Assembly: GCF_042678185.1 (NCBI RefSeq)
Contig: NZ_JBHUDQ010000017.1
Direction: 5' to 3' (one strand)
Source of the DNA: Ramlibacter ginsenosidimutans
GTDB lineage: Bacteria > Pseudomonadota > Gammaproteobacteria > Burkholderiales > Burkholderiaceae_C
Length of the DNA stretch: 64,000 nt
Position numbers and translations under genes: made by a program. This document shows positions 36,266 through 44,780 of the stretch, one piece after another. Under the pieces are notes generated by a model that searched no databases, was not told the DNA's origin, and saw only the letters and a program-made list of their open reading frames with translations. Position 1 is the first letter of the stretch. Each line of letters begins with the position of its first letter.

Positions 36266-37713
36266 GCCAGGCGTGCGAGCGCCGGCGGACGCTGCTGCGA
36301 CCACGGCGAGAGGCCCTCCCAGGCGCGCGCCAGCGCCAGCACGCGAAGATCGGCATGCGGCGGACCGGCGAGCTGCATGCCCATCGGCCAGCCCTCGGCG
36401 CTGAAGCCCACCGGCACGCTCGCCACCGGCAGTCCGGCGAGCGTGAAGGGCGTGACGATCTCCATCCAGCGGTGGTAGGTGTCCATCGCCACGCCGGCCA
36501 CCTCGCGCGGCCAGTGCTGCTCCGCGGGGAACGGGAACACCTGCGCCGACGGCGCCACGACGACGTCGTAGCGTTCGAACAGGCGCAGGAAGGCCTGGTA
36601 CACCTGCGTGCGCTGCACCGAGGCCTGGTACAGCTGCGCCGCCGTGAGCTGGAAGCTCTGCTCCACCTCCCATTGCGCTTCGGGCTTCATCTGCGCGCGC
36701 AACTGCGGCTGCGCATACACCTGCCCCAGCCGGCCGCCTACCAGCATCTGGCGCAGCCGCAGCCACGCGCTCCAGTTCAGGTCACGCGGCACGTCGAGCG
36801 TGCACGGCTCCACGGAGAACCCCGCGTCCCGCAAGCGGCCCAGCGCCGATTCGCAGAGCGCGCGGATGCCGTCCTGCAGCGGCAGGTCCGGCCAGATGCT
36901 GCCCAGCCAGCCGATGCGGCGGCCGGGCTCGCAAGCGATCGGGTCCGGTGCGGAGGCGGATGGCAGCGCTTCGGTCAGCGACAGCGGCGCGCGCATATCC
37001 CAGCCCGCCATCGTGCACAGCAGCCGTGCGACGTCCTCGGTCGTGCGGCCCATCGGGCCATCGGTGCTGAGCTGCTGGAAGAACACGTCATCGGCCGGCA
37101 CCGCCGGCACGCGTCCGCGCGACGGGCGCAGGCCCACCACGTTGTTGAAGGCTGCAGGATTGCGCAGCGACCCGCCCATGTCGCTGCCGTCGGCGACGGG
37201 CAGCATGCCCAGCGCGAGCGCGACGGCCGCGCCGCCGCTGCTGCCGCCCGCGGACCGGCTGGGGTCCCAGGCGTTGCGCGTCACGCCGAACACCTGGTTG
37301 AAAGTGTGCGAGCCGAGGGCGAACTCCGGCGTGTTCGTCTTGCCGATCACGATGCCGCCCGCCTTCTTCATGCGTTCGACGAACAGCGCATCGCGCGTGG
37401 CGATGCGCTGGCCGGTGGTGGTCGATCCCAGCGTGGTCGGCAGGCCGGCGGCATCGGCCATGTCCTTCACGGCAAGCGGGAAGCCGTGCATCCAGCCACG
37501 ATGCTCGCCGCGTGCCAGCGCCGCATCCGCCGCTTCGGCTTCGGCGAGCAGCGCTTCGGGCGCGCGCAGCGAGACGACGGCGTTGTACTGCGGATTGAGC
37601 GCGGCGATGCGGTCCAGGCTGGCCTGCATCAGCTCGCGGCAGGAGATCTCGCGCGCGGCGATGTGGCGCGACAGCGTGCTGGCATCGAGGCGCAGGAGTT
37701 CGGAAGGGGTCAT
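36262..37713 (-). CDS. Amidase (amidase signature family)
   Basis: A 483-residue hydrolase that cleaves carboxamides through a Ser-cisSer-Lys triad. Seen: lysine in PLAVKDMADAAG, the Gly/Ser-rich signature SAGGSSGGAAVALALG and the nucleophile serine in GSDMGGSLRNPAAF. It is translationally coupled to the acyl-CoA ligase upstream (ATGA overlap). With the ABC importer nearby it suggests uptake and breakdown of amide compounds. The C-terminal LAGLPVASVPVGF is typical of the family. Confidence 0.92.
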   Translation of the reverse strand: MTPSELLRLDASTLSRHIAAREISCRELMQASLDRIAALNPQYNAVVSLRAPEALLAEAEAADAALARGEHRGWMHGFPLAVKDMADAAGLPTTLGSTTTGQRIATRDALFVERMKKAGGIVIGKTNTPEFALGSHTFNQVFGVTRNAWDPSRSAGGSSGGAAVALALGMLPVADGSDMGGSLRNPAAFNNVVGLRPSRGRVPAVPADDVFFQQLSTDGPMGRTTEDVARLLCTMAGWDMRAPLSLTEALPSASAPDPIACEPGRRIGWLGSIWPDLPLQDGIRALCESALGRLRDAGFSVEPCTLDVPRDLNWSAWLRLRQMLVGGRLGQVYAQPQLRAQMKPEAQWEVEQSFQLTAAQLYQASVQRTQVYQAFLRLFERYDVVVAPSAQVFPFPAEQHWPREVAGVAMDTYHRWMEIVTPFTLAGLPVASVPVGFSAEGWPMGMQLAGPPHADLRVLALARAWEGLSPWSQQRPPALARLA

Positions 37714-39281
37714 GCTTTCGCTTCGCTGAAATGTTGTTGATGCCGCAGCCGCAGCTCGCGCTTGAGCAGCTTGCCGCTGGGATTCTTGGGCAGCGCCTCC
37801 GTGAACACCACGGCCTTGGGCGCCTTGAAGCCCGCCAGGTGCTGCTGGCAATGCGCCAGCACCTCGGCTTCGCTGAGCGACTGGCCCGCCTTGGGCACGA
37901 CGATCGCAATCACGGCCTCGACCCAGCGCGGATGCGGCACGCCAACGACGGCGACTTCCGATACCTGCGGCAGGCGGTAGATCATCTCCTCGACTTCGCG
38001 GCTGGCGACGTTCTCGCCGCCGGTCTTGATCATGTCCTTCTTGCGGTCCACGACCGTGATGTAGCCCTCGTCGTCGATGGTCGCGAGGTCGCCGGAATGG
38101 AACCAGTCGCCTTCGAACGCGGCGCGGGTGCGCGCTTCGTCATGGAAGTAGCCCAGCATCAAGTGCGGCGAGCGGTGCACGATCTCGCCGACCTCGCCCG
38201 GACGCACGTCGCGCATCGCGTCGTCGACCACGCGCGTCTCCACGTTGAGCACGGCGCGGCCGCAGGAGCCGGGCTTGCGCAGCTGGTCCTGCGGGCCCAG
38301 CATGGTCGCGAGCGGCGCGATCTCGGTCTGGCCATACAGGTTCCAGAAGCCCACCTCGGGCAGACGGCGCGCGAGTTCGCGCAACACTTCCACCGGCATG
38401 ATGGAAGCGCCGTAGTAGCCCTTGCGCAGCGACGACAGGTCGGTCTCGTCGAACAGCGGCGAGCGCAGCAGCGCGATCCACACCGTGGGCGGCGCGAAGA
38501 AGGAGGTGATGCGGTGCTTCGCGATCAGCGGCAGCAGGTTGTCCGGCGTGGGTTTCGCGGTGATCACGCTGGTGGCGCCGACGTAGATCGCGGGACCGAG
38601 GAAGACGTCGAGCTGCGCGCAGTGGTACAGCGGCAGCGCATGCAACATCACGTCGCCGGCGCCTATGCTCGCGTCCACCGCGCAGCTCGCGTACTGCCAG
38701 ATCACGGCGTCGTGCGTGAGCATCGCGCCCTTGGGGCTGGACTCGGTGCCGCTGGTGTAGACGATCTGCGCCAGCTCGCCACCGTGCAGATCCACCGCGG
38801 GCGGCGCCTCGTCGCGGTCGATCAGCGCGTCGAAGGTGGTCATGCCCGCGGGCGCCGTGCTCGCCTCCTCCGACGGCAGCCACAGGAATTGCTTCACCTG
38901 CGTGTCGAGGCCCGCTGCGCTGCGCGCGAGTTCCGCCAGCCCCGAGTCGGTCGCCATCAGCGCCGCGCCCGAGTGCCGCAGGATGTAGGCGACCTCGTCG
39001 GCCTTCAGCATGAAGTTGATCGGCACGAGCACGGCGCCCAGCCGCGCGAGCGCGAAGCGCAACGCAGCGAAGCCATGCGAGTTGCGCGCCAGCACCGCGA
39101 CCGGCGTGCCCTTGGCGACGCCCAGGCGGGCCAGGCCGGCAGCGAGCCGGTCGGTGACGGCGTCGAACTCGGCGAAGGTCCAGCGCGTCGCGCCGCATTC
39201 GATCGCGGTCTTGTCCGGAAAGCGCTTGGCGCTGCGGTGCAGGAGGTCGGCCAGGGTCTGGCGGCGGATGGCGGAGTGCAC
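37710..39281 (-). CDS. AMP-dependent acyl-CoA synthetase/ligase
   Basis: A 523-residue ANL enzyme. The ATP loop is YTSGTESSPKGAMLTH (~175-190), with NLYGQTEIAPL, GDWFHSGDLATIDDEGY and the C-terminal hinge and catalytic lysine in KNPSGKLLKREL. It activates a carboxylic acid to its CoA thioester through an acyl-adenylate; chain type is not evident. It starts at an ATG-proximal GTG/ATG 39281 and heads a three-gene unit with the amidase and Mut7-C genes. Upstream lies a long repeat-filled gap. Confidence 0.92.
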   Translation of the reverse strand: MHSAIRRQTLADLLHRSAKRFPDKTAIECGATRWTFAEFDAVTDRLAAGLARLGVAKGTPVAVLARNSHGFAALRFALARLGAVLVPINFMLKADEVAYILRHSGAALMATDSGLAELARSAAGLDTQVKQFLWLPSEEASTAPAGMTTFDALIDRDEAPPAVDLHGGELAQIVYTSGTESSPKGAMLTHDAVIWQYASCAVDASIGAGDVMLHALPLYHCAQLDVFLGPAIYVGATSVITAKPTPDNLLPLIAKHRITSFFAPPTVWIALLRSPLFDETDLSSLRKGYYGASIMPVEVLRELARRLPEVGFWNLYGQTEIAPLATMLGPQDQLRKPGSCGRAVLNVETRVVDDAMRDVRPGEVGEIVHRSPHLMLGYFHDEARTRAAFEGDWFHSGDLATIDDEGYITVVDRKKDMIKTGGENVASREVEEMIYRLPQVSEVAVVGVPHPRWVEAVIAIVVPKAGQSLSEAEVLAHCQQHLAGFKAPKAVVFTEALPKNPSGKLLKRELRLRHQQHFSEAKA

Positions 39282-39463
39282 GGTGCGTCTCCTCGTTGGG
39301 GAGCCCTGATGTTGCCCGAGTCGCGGGTGCGCGCGGGGGCGGGGCTTCCCTCAGGACAGCTTCGGACCGGAGCGAGTTCGGCTCCTCGGGCGTGACGAGG
39401 CGGGCGAGCTTGTCTCGTTGGAACTCCCCGGTGCCGGCATCTGTTTGGAGCTGCCCCTGGCCC

Positions 39464-39567
39464 GGACCAGGACGGGGCAGCCCGCCTGGGCGAATGTCCC
39501 CCGCGCGGTGGCTGTCGCCCCCGGCTCCTCCTTTATTTCGCCCAGACGGGCTGCCCCGCCCTGGTCC
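39464..39567. repeat. Dispersed palindromic element, family 3, copy c
   Basis: Arms starting GGACCAGGACGGGGCAGCCC and ending GGGCTGCCCCGCCCTGGTCC are near-perfect complements, with internal GGGCGAATGTCCCCCG and CTCCTTTATTTCGCCC. It lies in the 681-bp gene-free gap 39282-39962. The gap also holds a family 1 element and a separate long hairpin. The first ~180 bases of the gap (39282-39463) hold no feature I can name beyond the promoter region expected for the acyl-CoA ligase. Confidence 0.87.
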
Positions 39568-39642
39568 TGCCGTGCGCCGGGATGCACCCATCTGCCCGCT
39601 GCAGGCTCACGGGGCACAGTGTTGCGGCGGTTGAATCGAAAC

Positions 39643-39728
39643 GTAGGCTGGTGGTGAGCCGCAGGCGAACCCCAGCTTGCTGCGCTACGCTGGATCGCTG
39701 GGGTTCGCGGTGCTCACCGCCAGCCTAC
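39643..39728. repeat. Dispersed palindromic element, family 1, copy 3
   Basis: The most complete copy: GTAGGCTGG...CCAGCCTAC at the ends, TGGTGAGCC / GTGCTCACCG next, and AACCCCAGC / GCTGGGGTT inside, with a short centre. It would fold as one stem-loop of ~86 bases. Confidence 0.85.
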
Positions 39729-39775
39729 AAGTGCGGGGCACCGTGAGTCTTCCCCGCAGGGGCCACACTGCCCAT

Positions 39776-39892
39776 CGTCGCGGCAGGTGGCGTGCGGTGC
39801 AGGCCCGCATGAAGGGCATCGCCTGGAAGCCGGCGCGCGCAGCCGCCGACCGATGCCCAGCGGGCCTGCACCGTACGCCGCCTGCCGCGACG
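39776..39892. repeat. Long hairpin downstream of terC (33-bp arms)
   Basis: Arms 39776-39808 and 39860-39892 are 33 bases each and match with two mismatches that remain G-U pairable. They begin CGTCGCGGCAGG and end CCTGCCGCGACG. A second nested stem, GGGCATCG / CGATGCCC (39814-39821 and 39851-39858), continues the fold, so ~41 base pairs can form. A smaller hairpin, CGCTCT / AGAGCG, follows at 39898-39913. It lies 71 bases beyond the terC stop and may end its transcript, though no T-run is seen. Confidence 0.8.
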
Positions 39893-39962
39893 CCCACCGC
39901 TCTCCGAAGAGCGCACTTCTTCGTGCTCCCCGGAAATCGGAGCGCGGCCAAGCCGCGCAGCC

Positions 39963-40670
39963 TCAGCTCGCCGTCCCCGCCGCGCCGCCCTTCTCATCGT
40001 CGTCGTTCCTGCGCCTGCCGAGCCATTTGCCGATCGCGACCACCAGCAAAGCCCCCGTCAGCGGCGCTGCGATGTGAAGCCACTGCCGGCTGGCCACAAG
40101 CCCGTGGACCACAGGGTCGCTCACGGCCATTTCCCCCGCAACCCAGCCGAGCAATGCAGCGCCGGCCGTGATGATCACGGGGAAGCGGCCCATCAGCTTG
40201 AGGATCAGCGTGCTGCCGAAGACGATCAGCGGGATGCTGATCACCAGCCCGGCGACCAGCAGCAGGATGTTGCCCTTGGCCGCGGCCGCGACGCCGATGA
40301 CGTTGTCCAGGCTCATCACGACGTCCGCGATCATGATCGTCTTGATCGCGGCCCAGAGGCTGGCCTGGTCCTCGTGGTCCTCGTCTTCGTCGTCGCCCTT
40401 GAGCAGGCCGATGCCGATCCAGAGCAGCAGGACAGCGCCTATCAGTTTCAGGTAGGGCTGCGCCAGCAGCAGCACCGCGAAGAAGGTGAGGACGACGCGC
40501 AGGACGACGGCGCCGGCGCTGCCGAACAGGATCGCGGACTTCTGCTGGCGCGGCGGCAGCGCGCGGCAGGCGAGCGCGATCACCACCGCGTTGTCGCCGG
40601 ACAGCACGATGTTGATCAGGATGATCTGGGCAAGCGCGACCCAGAACTCCGGGGTCATCAGTGCCGACAT
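39963..40670 (-). CDS. TerC family integral membrane protein
   Basis: A 235-residue protein with seven or so helices in two related halves. Each half has the TerC acidic motif: NIVLSGDNAVVIALA in the first and VVMSLDNVIGVAAAA in the second. An acidic loop (LKGDDEDEDHEDQ) between the halves and a basic C-terminal tail are visible. TerC relatives export Mn2+ or support metal loading of exported proteins. I looked for a yybP-ykoY manganese riboswitch in the 102-bp leader and did not see one. A GGGAGA box precedes ATG 40670. Confidence 0.88.
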   Translation of the reverse strand: MSALMTPEFWVALAQIILINIVLSGDNAVVIALACRALPPRQQKSAILFGSAGAVVLRVVLTFFAVLLLAQPYLKLIGAVLLLWIGIGLLKGDDEDEDHEDQASLWAAIKTIMIADVVMSLDNVIGVAAAAKGNILLLVAGLVISIPLIVFGSTLILKLMGRFPVIITAGAALLGWVAGEMAVSDPVVHGLVASRQWLHIAAPLTGALLVVAIGKWLGRRRNDDDEKGGAAGTAS

Positions 40671-40772
40671 GTTGTTGAGTTCTCCCTCGCGCGAACAGCT
40701 GCTCCCGGTCCACGCGGGACCGCATGCGGCGAGCCTACGCCGCCGCGCTGACAGGCACTTGGCCGCCAGCTT

Positions 40773-42203
40773 TCAGCCCGCTGACAGCGGCGCTGCCGGC
40801 CGCAGCGCGGCAACGGGGCGCGTGCGGAAGAATACGGTGAAGGTGTTGCCGACGCCGTCGGCGTCTTCCTCCAGCTGGATGCGCGCGCCGTGCAGCGTCG
40901 CGATCTCGCTGACGATGGCGAGGCCGAGTCCGCTGCCGTCCGCCGGCGTGCCCAGCAGGCGATGGAAGCGCTCGAACACGCGCGCGCGCTCCGCCACCGG
41001 GATGCGCGGGCCGTCGTCGCTGATCGCGAGCTGGCACTCGTCGGGCGGCACCGGAGCGACGCGCACCGTCACCCGACCGCCAGGGTCGGTGTAGCGGATC
41101 GCGTTGTCGATCAGGTTGTTGACCAGGTCGCGCAGGCGGTCCGGGTCGGCGTCGATCATCAGCGGCTGCTCGCCGCCTTCGAAGCCGAGGTCGATGTTGC
41201 GCTGGATCGCATGCGGCACCCATTCCATGCTCAGGTCGAGCGCGAAGGCCTGCAGGTCCAGCGGCTGCAGCTGCAGCGACTGCAGCGCGCCCGGCTCGTT
41301 GCGCGCGAGCGAAAGCAGCTGGCGCACCAGGCGCGAGAGCCGGTCGGCGCTGAGGTACAGCTGCGAGAGCGAGTGCTGCAGGCGCTCGGGCTGCGTTTCG
41401 CGCAGCGCCAGTTCGATCTGCGCCTTCAGCCCGCTCACCGGCGTCTTGAGCTGGTGGGCCGCGTCGGCGACGAAGCGGCTCTGGAAGTCGAAGGTGCGGG
41501 CGAGCCGCGCCATCAGCGCGTTCACTTCCTCCACCAGCGGCCGCACCTCGCCGGGCACGTCGTCCAGCGCGATCGGGCTCAGGTCCAGGTGCGAGCGGTC
41601 GGACACGGCGCGGCGCAGCCGCTGCAGCGGCGCCAGCCCGCGCGAGACGCCGAACCACACGATGGCGACGGTGATCGCGACCAGCAGCAGTTGCGGCAGC
41701 ACGGCGCTCGCCATCATGTCCCACGCCAGGGCGTCCCTCTGGTGCATCGTCTCGGCGACTTGCACGAGCACGCGCGGCGCGTCCGCCCCGGCGCCGCCCG
41801 GCAGGCGCGCTGCGAGCACGCGCACGGGCTCGCCTTCGATGCGTGACTCGTAGAAGCGGGGCCCGTCCTGCGGCCCGAGCGGCGGTGGCGGGGGCATGGC
41901 CGCATCGCCTCCCAGCACGGCGCCGGCGTCGGACTGCACCCGCAGCCACAGCCGGTCCTGGCGGCCGCTGCGCAAGGACTGCGCCGCTGCCTCGCTCAGT
42001 TGCAGCCGCGGCGCGCCCGCGTCCGGCTGCACGTGCGCGGCGATCTCGCGCGCAATTTCCTGCAGCCCGCGATCGTGCACGAGGTGCGCGTAACGCACGG
42101 CGTTCCAGTACGCAGCGGCGGCATCGAGCAGCAGGAGCAGCAGCAGGGGCGCCAGCAGCCACGCGAGCAGCTTGCGCTGCAGGCGCGGCTCAGCCCGCGG
42201 CAT
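40773..42203 (-). CDS. Sensor histidine kinase (TctE/QseC family)
   Basis: A 476-residue membrane sensor. TM1 (~13-32) and TM2 (~167-187) flank a ~130-residue periplasmic domain with a Pro-rich stretch. HAMP follows TM2 (SRGLAPLQRLRRAV). The H-box is VADAAHQLKTPVSGL and the N-box NLIDNAIRYTDPG. G1 is ISDDGPRIP, where the usual Gly-x-Gly is degenerate, and G2 is DGSGLGLAIV. It is co-transcribed with its regulator, overlapping it by 14 bases. The stimulus is unknown; TctE relatives sense tricarboxylates. Confidence 0.92.
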   Translation of the reverse strand: MPRAEPRLQRKLLAWLLAPLLLLLLLDAAAAYWNAVRYAHLVHDRGLQEIAREIAAHVQPDAGAPRLQLSEAAAQSLRSGRQDRLWLRVQSDAGAVLGGDAAMPPPPPLGPQDGPRFYESRIEGEPVRVLAARLPGGAGADAPRVLVQVAETMHQRDALAWDMMASAVLPQLLLVAITVAIVWFGVSRGLAPLQRLRRAVSDRSHLDLSPIALDDVPGEVRPLVEEVNALMARLARTFDFQSRFVADAAHQLKTPVSGLKAQIELALRETQPERLQHSLSQLYLSADRLSRLVRQLLSLARNEPGALQSLQLQPLDLQAFALDLSMEWVPHAIQRNIDLGFEGGEQPLMIDADPDRLRDLVNNLIDNAIRYTDPGGRVTVRVAPVPPDECQLAISDDGPRIPVAERARVFERFHRLLGTPADGSGLGLAIVSEIATLHGARIQLEEDADGVGNTFTVFFRTRPVAALRPAAPLSAG

Positions 42204-42864
42204 CGCCGCGTTCCATCAGGTACCCCATGCCGCGCACGGTGCGGATCTCGCAACCCAGGGGCTCGAGCTTGCGGCGCAGGCGATAGACATACACCTCGAT
42301 CGCATTGGCGCCCACCTCGTCGCCCCAGCCGTACAGGTGGTTGACCATCTGCTCCTTGCTCACGACGCGGCCCGCGCGCATCAGCAGCAGTTCCAGCACC
42401 GCGAGTTCACGCGGCGACAGCTCCAGGGGCTTGCGGTCGTGGAAGACGCGCCGGCCCACGGTGTCGAACTGCAGCAGCCCGTGCTCCAGGAAGGGCGTCG
42501 CGTTGCTGCCCCGGCGCAGCAGCGCCCGCACGCGCGCTTCGAGCACCGGCAGGTCGAAGGGCTTGGACAGGTAGTCGTCTGCGCCGAGATCCAGCCCCCG
42601 CACCTGGTCTTCCATGGTGTCGAAGGCCGTGAGCATCAGCACCGGCGTGGTGGACTTGCGGGCCCGCAGGCGCTGCAGGACATCCAGGCCGGACAGCCCC
42701 GGCAGGCCGATGTCGAGGATGGCCAGGTCGTACGCGGCCAGCGCCAGCGCGCGGTCGGCCTCTTCGCCGGTGGCGACAGCGTCGACGGCGTGGGCGGACT
42801 GCACCAGCGCGCGGGTGAGCGCGTCGGCCAGCACCTTGTCGTCTTCCACCAGCAGGATGCGCAT
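42190..42864 (-). CDS. OmpR-family response regulator (TctD/QseB type)
   Basis: 224 residues. The receiver domain has the acidic pair in LLVEDDKVL, phospho-acceptor D51 in LAILDIGLPG and K in LSKPFDLP. The C-terminal winged helix ends with EVYVYRLRRKLE and IRTVRGMGYLME. It is the first gene of the kinase-regulator pair. It diverges from hppD across 220 bases, which holds both promoters but no palindrome strong enough to call an operator. Confidence 0.94.
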   Translation of the reverse strand: MRILLVEDDKVLADALTRALVQSAHAVDAVATGEEADRALALAAYDLAILDIGLPGLSGLDVLQRLRARKSTTPVLMLTAFDTMEDQVRGLDLGADDYLSKPFDLPVLEARVRALLRRGSNATPFLEHGLLQFDTVGRRVFHDRKPLELSPRELAVLELLLMRAGRVVSKEQMVNHLYGWGDEVGANAIEVYVYRLRRKLEPLGCEIRTVRGMGYLMERGDAAG

Positions 42865-43084
42865 GGGCCGATGCTACCTGCTCCTCCGCGGCGCTCAGCG
42901 CGCGCAGCCGTCGCACCCGCGTTGGGATTAGACTTGCGGTTCCATGCCCGGATTCGCCCTCTTCCACGGAGACCACCTCGCACGCAGCGTGCGGGGCATC
43001 CCCGGCGCGCCTCCTGCCTGACGAGCCCGCCGCCGGCCGCGCCGGCATTGCCTTCGTCATCTTTTCTTTTTGCAGGAGTTCGCC

Positions 43085-44236
43085 ATGGCTGATCTGTACG
43101 ACAACCCCATGGGACTGTGCGGCTTCGAGTTCGTCGAGTTCGCGTCCCCCACCCCCAACGTGCTGGAACCGCTGTTCGAGAAGATGGGCTTCCAGCTCGT
43201 CGCGAAGCACCGTTCCAAGGACGTCCTGCTGTACCGGCAGGGCGACATCAACTTCATCGTCAACCGCGAGCCCAAGAGCCTGGCCGGCTACTTCGCGGCG
43301 GAGCACGGGCCGTCGGCGTGCGCGCTCGCGTTCCGCGTGAAGGACGCGCACAAGGCGTACTACCGCGCGATCGAGCTGGGCGCGCAACCCATCGAGATCC
43401 CGACCGGACCGATGGAGCTGCGCCTGCCCGCGATCAAGGGCATCGGCGGCGCGCCGCTGTACCTGATCGACCGCTACGAGGACGGCAAGTCCATCTACGA
43501 CATCGACTTCGAGTGGCTGCCGGGCGTGGAGCGCCATCCGAAGGGCGTGGGCCTGAAGGTGATCGACCACCTCACGCACAACGTGTACCGCGGCCGCATG
43601 GCGCACTGGGCTGCGTTCTACGAGCGGCTGTTCAACTTCCGCGAGCTGCGCTACTTCGACATCCAGGGCGAGTACACGGGACTCACCTCGAAGGCGATGA
43701 CCGCGCCGGACGGCATGATCCGCATCCCGCTGAACGAGGAGTCGGGCAAGAACTCGGGCCAGATCGAGGAGTTCCTGATGAAGTTCAGCGGCGAGGGCAT
43801 CCAGCACGTCGCGCTGCTCACGGACAACCTGCTCGAGACGGTGGACCAGTTGCAGATGGCGGGCGTGCCGCTGATGACGGCGCCCAACGACATCTACTAC
43901 GAGATGCTGGAAGAGCGCCTGCCCGGCCACGGCCAGCCCGTGGCCGCGCTGCAGGCGCGCGGCATCCTGCTCGATGGCGACACGACCGGCGCCGAGCCGC
44001 CTCAAGCCGGTCAGCAAGCCGGTGCCGCAGGCGACGCGAAATCCAGGTCCAACGGCGGGCCGCGGCTGCTGCTGCAGATCTTCAGCGAGACGCTGTTCGG
44101 CCCGGTGTTCTTCGAATTCATCCAGCGCGCCGGCGACGAGGGCTTCGGCAACGGCAACTTCAAGGCCTTGTTCGAATCGCTGGAACGCGACCAGATCCGC
44201 CGCGGCGTGCTGCAAGTCGAGAAGGCAGACGCCTGA
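43085..44236 (+). CDS. hppD: 4-hydroxyphenylpyruvate dioxygenase
   Basis: A 383-residue non-haem iron enzyme that converts 4-hydroxyphenylpyruvate to homogentisate in tyrosine breakdown. The iron ligands fall at H162 (IDHLTHNVYRG), H241 (GIQHVALLTDN) and E344 (FFEFIQR). Both vicinal-oxygen-chelate halves are present, and GFGNGNFKALFESLE is the usual C-terminal helix. Residues ~301-326 are an Ala/Gln/Gly-rich insertion just before the last metal-binding strand, not needed by the fold. AGGAG at 43074 supports ATG 43085 over an upstream TTG. No homogentisate dioxygenase gene is nearby. Confidence 0.95.
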   Translation: MADLYDNPMGLCGFEFVEFASPTPNVLEPLFEKMGFQLVAKHRSKDVLLYRQGDINFIVNREPKSLAGYFAAEHGPSACALAFRVKDAHKAYYRAIELGAQPIEIPTGPMELRLPAIKGIGGAPLYLIDRYEDGKSIYDIDFEWLPGVERHPKGVGLKVIDHLTHNVYRGRMAHWAAFYERLFNFRELRYFDIQGEYTGLTSKAMTAPDGMIRIPLNEESGKNSGQIEEFLMKFSGEGIQHVALLTDNLLETVDQLQMAGVPLMTAPNDIYYEMLEERLPGHGQPVAALQARGILLDGDTTGAEPPQAGQQAGAAGDAKSRSNGGPRLLLQIFSETLFGPVFFEFIQRAGDEGFGNGNFKALFESLERDQIRRGVLQVEKADA

Positions 44237-44290
44237 GCCAGGGAGGCCCTCGCGCACGCGCAGGACGCTGCCGCGGGCCCCGCTGCCGTT

Positions 44291-44337
44291 CGGACTAGTC
44301 CGTTCGACTCCCCCGTCGGACGGTCCACGCTCCGACG
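44291..44337. repeat. Short palindromes after hppD
   Basis: CGGACTAGTCCG (44291-44302) is a perfect 12-bp palindrome. It is followed by GTCGGA / TCCGAC arms (44316-44321 and 44332-44337). They lie 54 bases after the hppD stop and could help end its transcript, but no T-run follows. Confidence 0.4.
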
Positions 44338-44443
44338 CTCCTACAGGCCCGTTTCCACGGCGGACCCACCATGGGCTCCATCCAGCGCAGGCCTGCAGGA
44401 TGCATCCGTAGCCGCAGGGCGCGCACAACCAGTGGAGTCCTTG

Positions 44444-44755
44444 ATGAAAGCCGTCGTGTTCTGCGCCGCCGTTGCTGCCGCCTTCGCCGTCGCGCCCTCC
44501 TTTGCCCAGGAACTGATCGCCCGCCAGGGCGACGACTCCGTCCGCCTCTCCGACGCCACCTGCAAGAGCGAGCTCGTCCTGAGCCGCATCGAGCCGGGGA
44601 CCGCGGAGGAATTCCACGCCGCGTCCGCCATGTTCCAGGGCCAGCGCTTCCAGGCCTGCTGGCGCATGGTCGGCAACGCCGCCTACCTGATCTACGAAGA
44701 CGGCGACCAGGGCATCATCCCCGCCTCCGAACTGAAGCCCGAACTCTCGGCCTGA
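44444..44755 (+). CDS. Small secreted protein, unknown function
   Basis: 103 residues. A clear signal peptide (MKAVVFCAAVAAAFAVAPSF, cleavage near FAQE) leads a ~78-residue mature domain with two cysteines (in ATCKSELVL and QACWRMVG) likely to form a disulfide. No named domain is recognised. The spacing TCKSE...CWRMVGNAAYLIYEDGD resembles small periplasmic proteins seen in Burkholderiales genomes. A GGAG box at 44434 supports ATG 44444. Confidence 0.7.
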   Translation: MKAVVFCAAVAAAFAVAPSFAQELIARQGDDSVRLSDATCKSELVLSRIEPGTAEEFHAASAMFQGQRFQACWRMVGNAAYLIYEDGDQGIIPASELKPELSA

Positions 44756-44780
44756 CCCCTGTCATGGGACAGTCAGCGCG

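Noticed and set aside
39776..39962. Short protein-coding gene in the gap downstream of terC
   Set aside because: Several frames are open on both strands because the stretch is a GC-rich palindrome. None has a ribosome binding site or recognisable protein features.
40671..40772. Manganese (yybP-ykoY) riboswitch in front of terC
   Set aside because: TerC-family genes often carry one, but the 102-bp leader lacks the conserved loop sequences I would expect. Only a ribosome binding site is seen.
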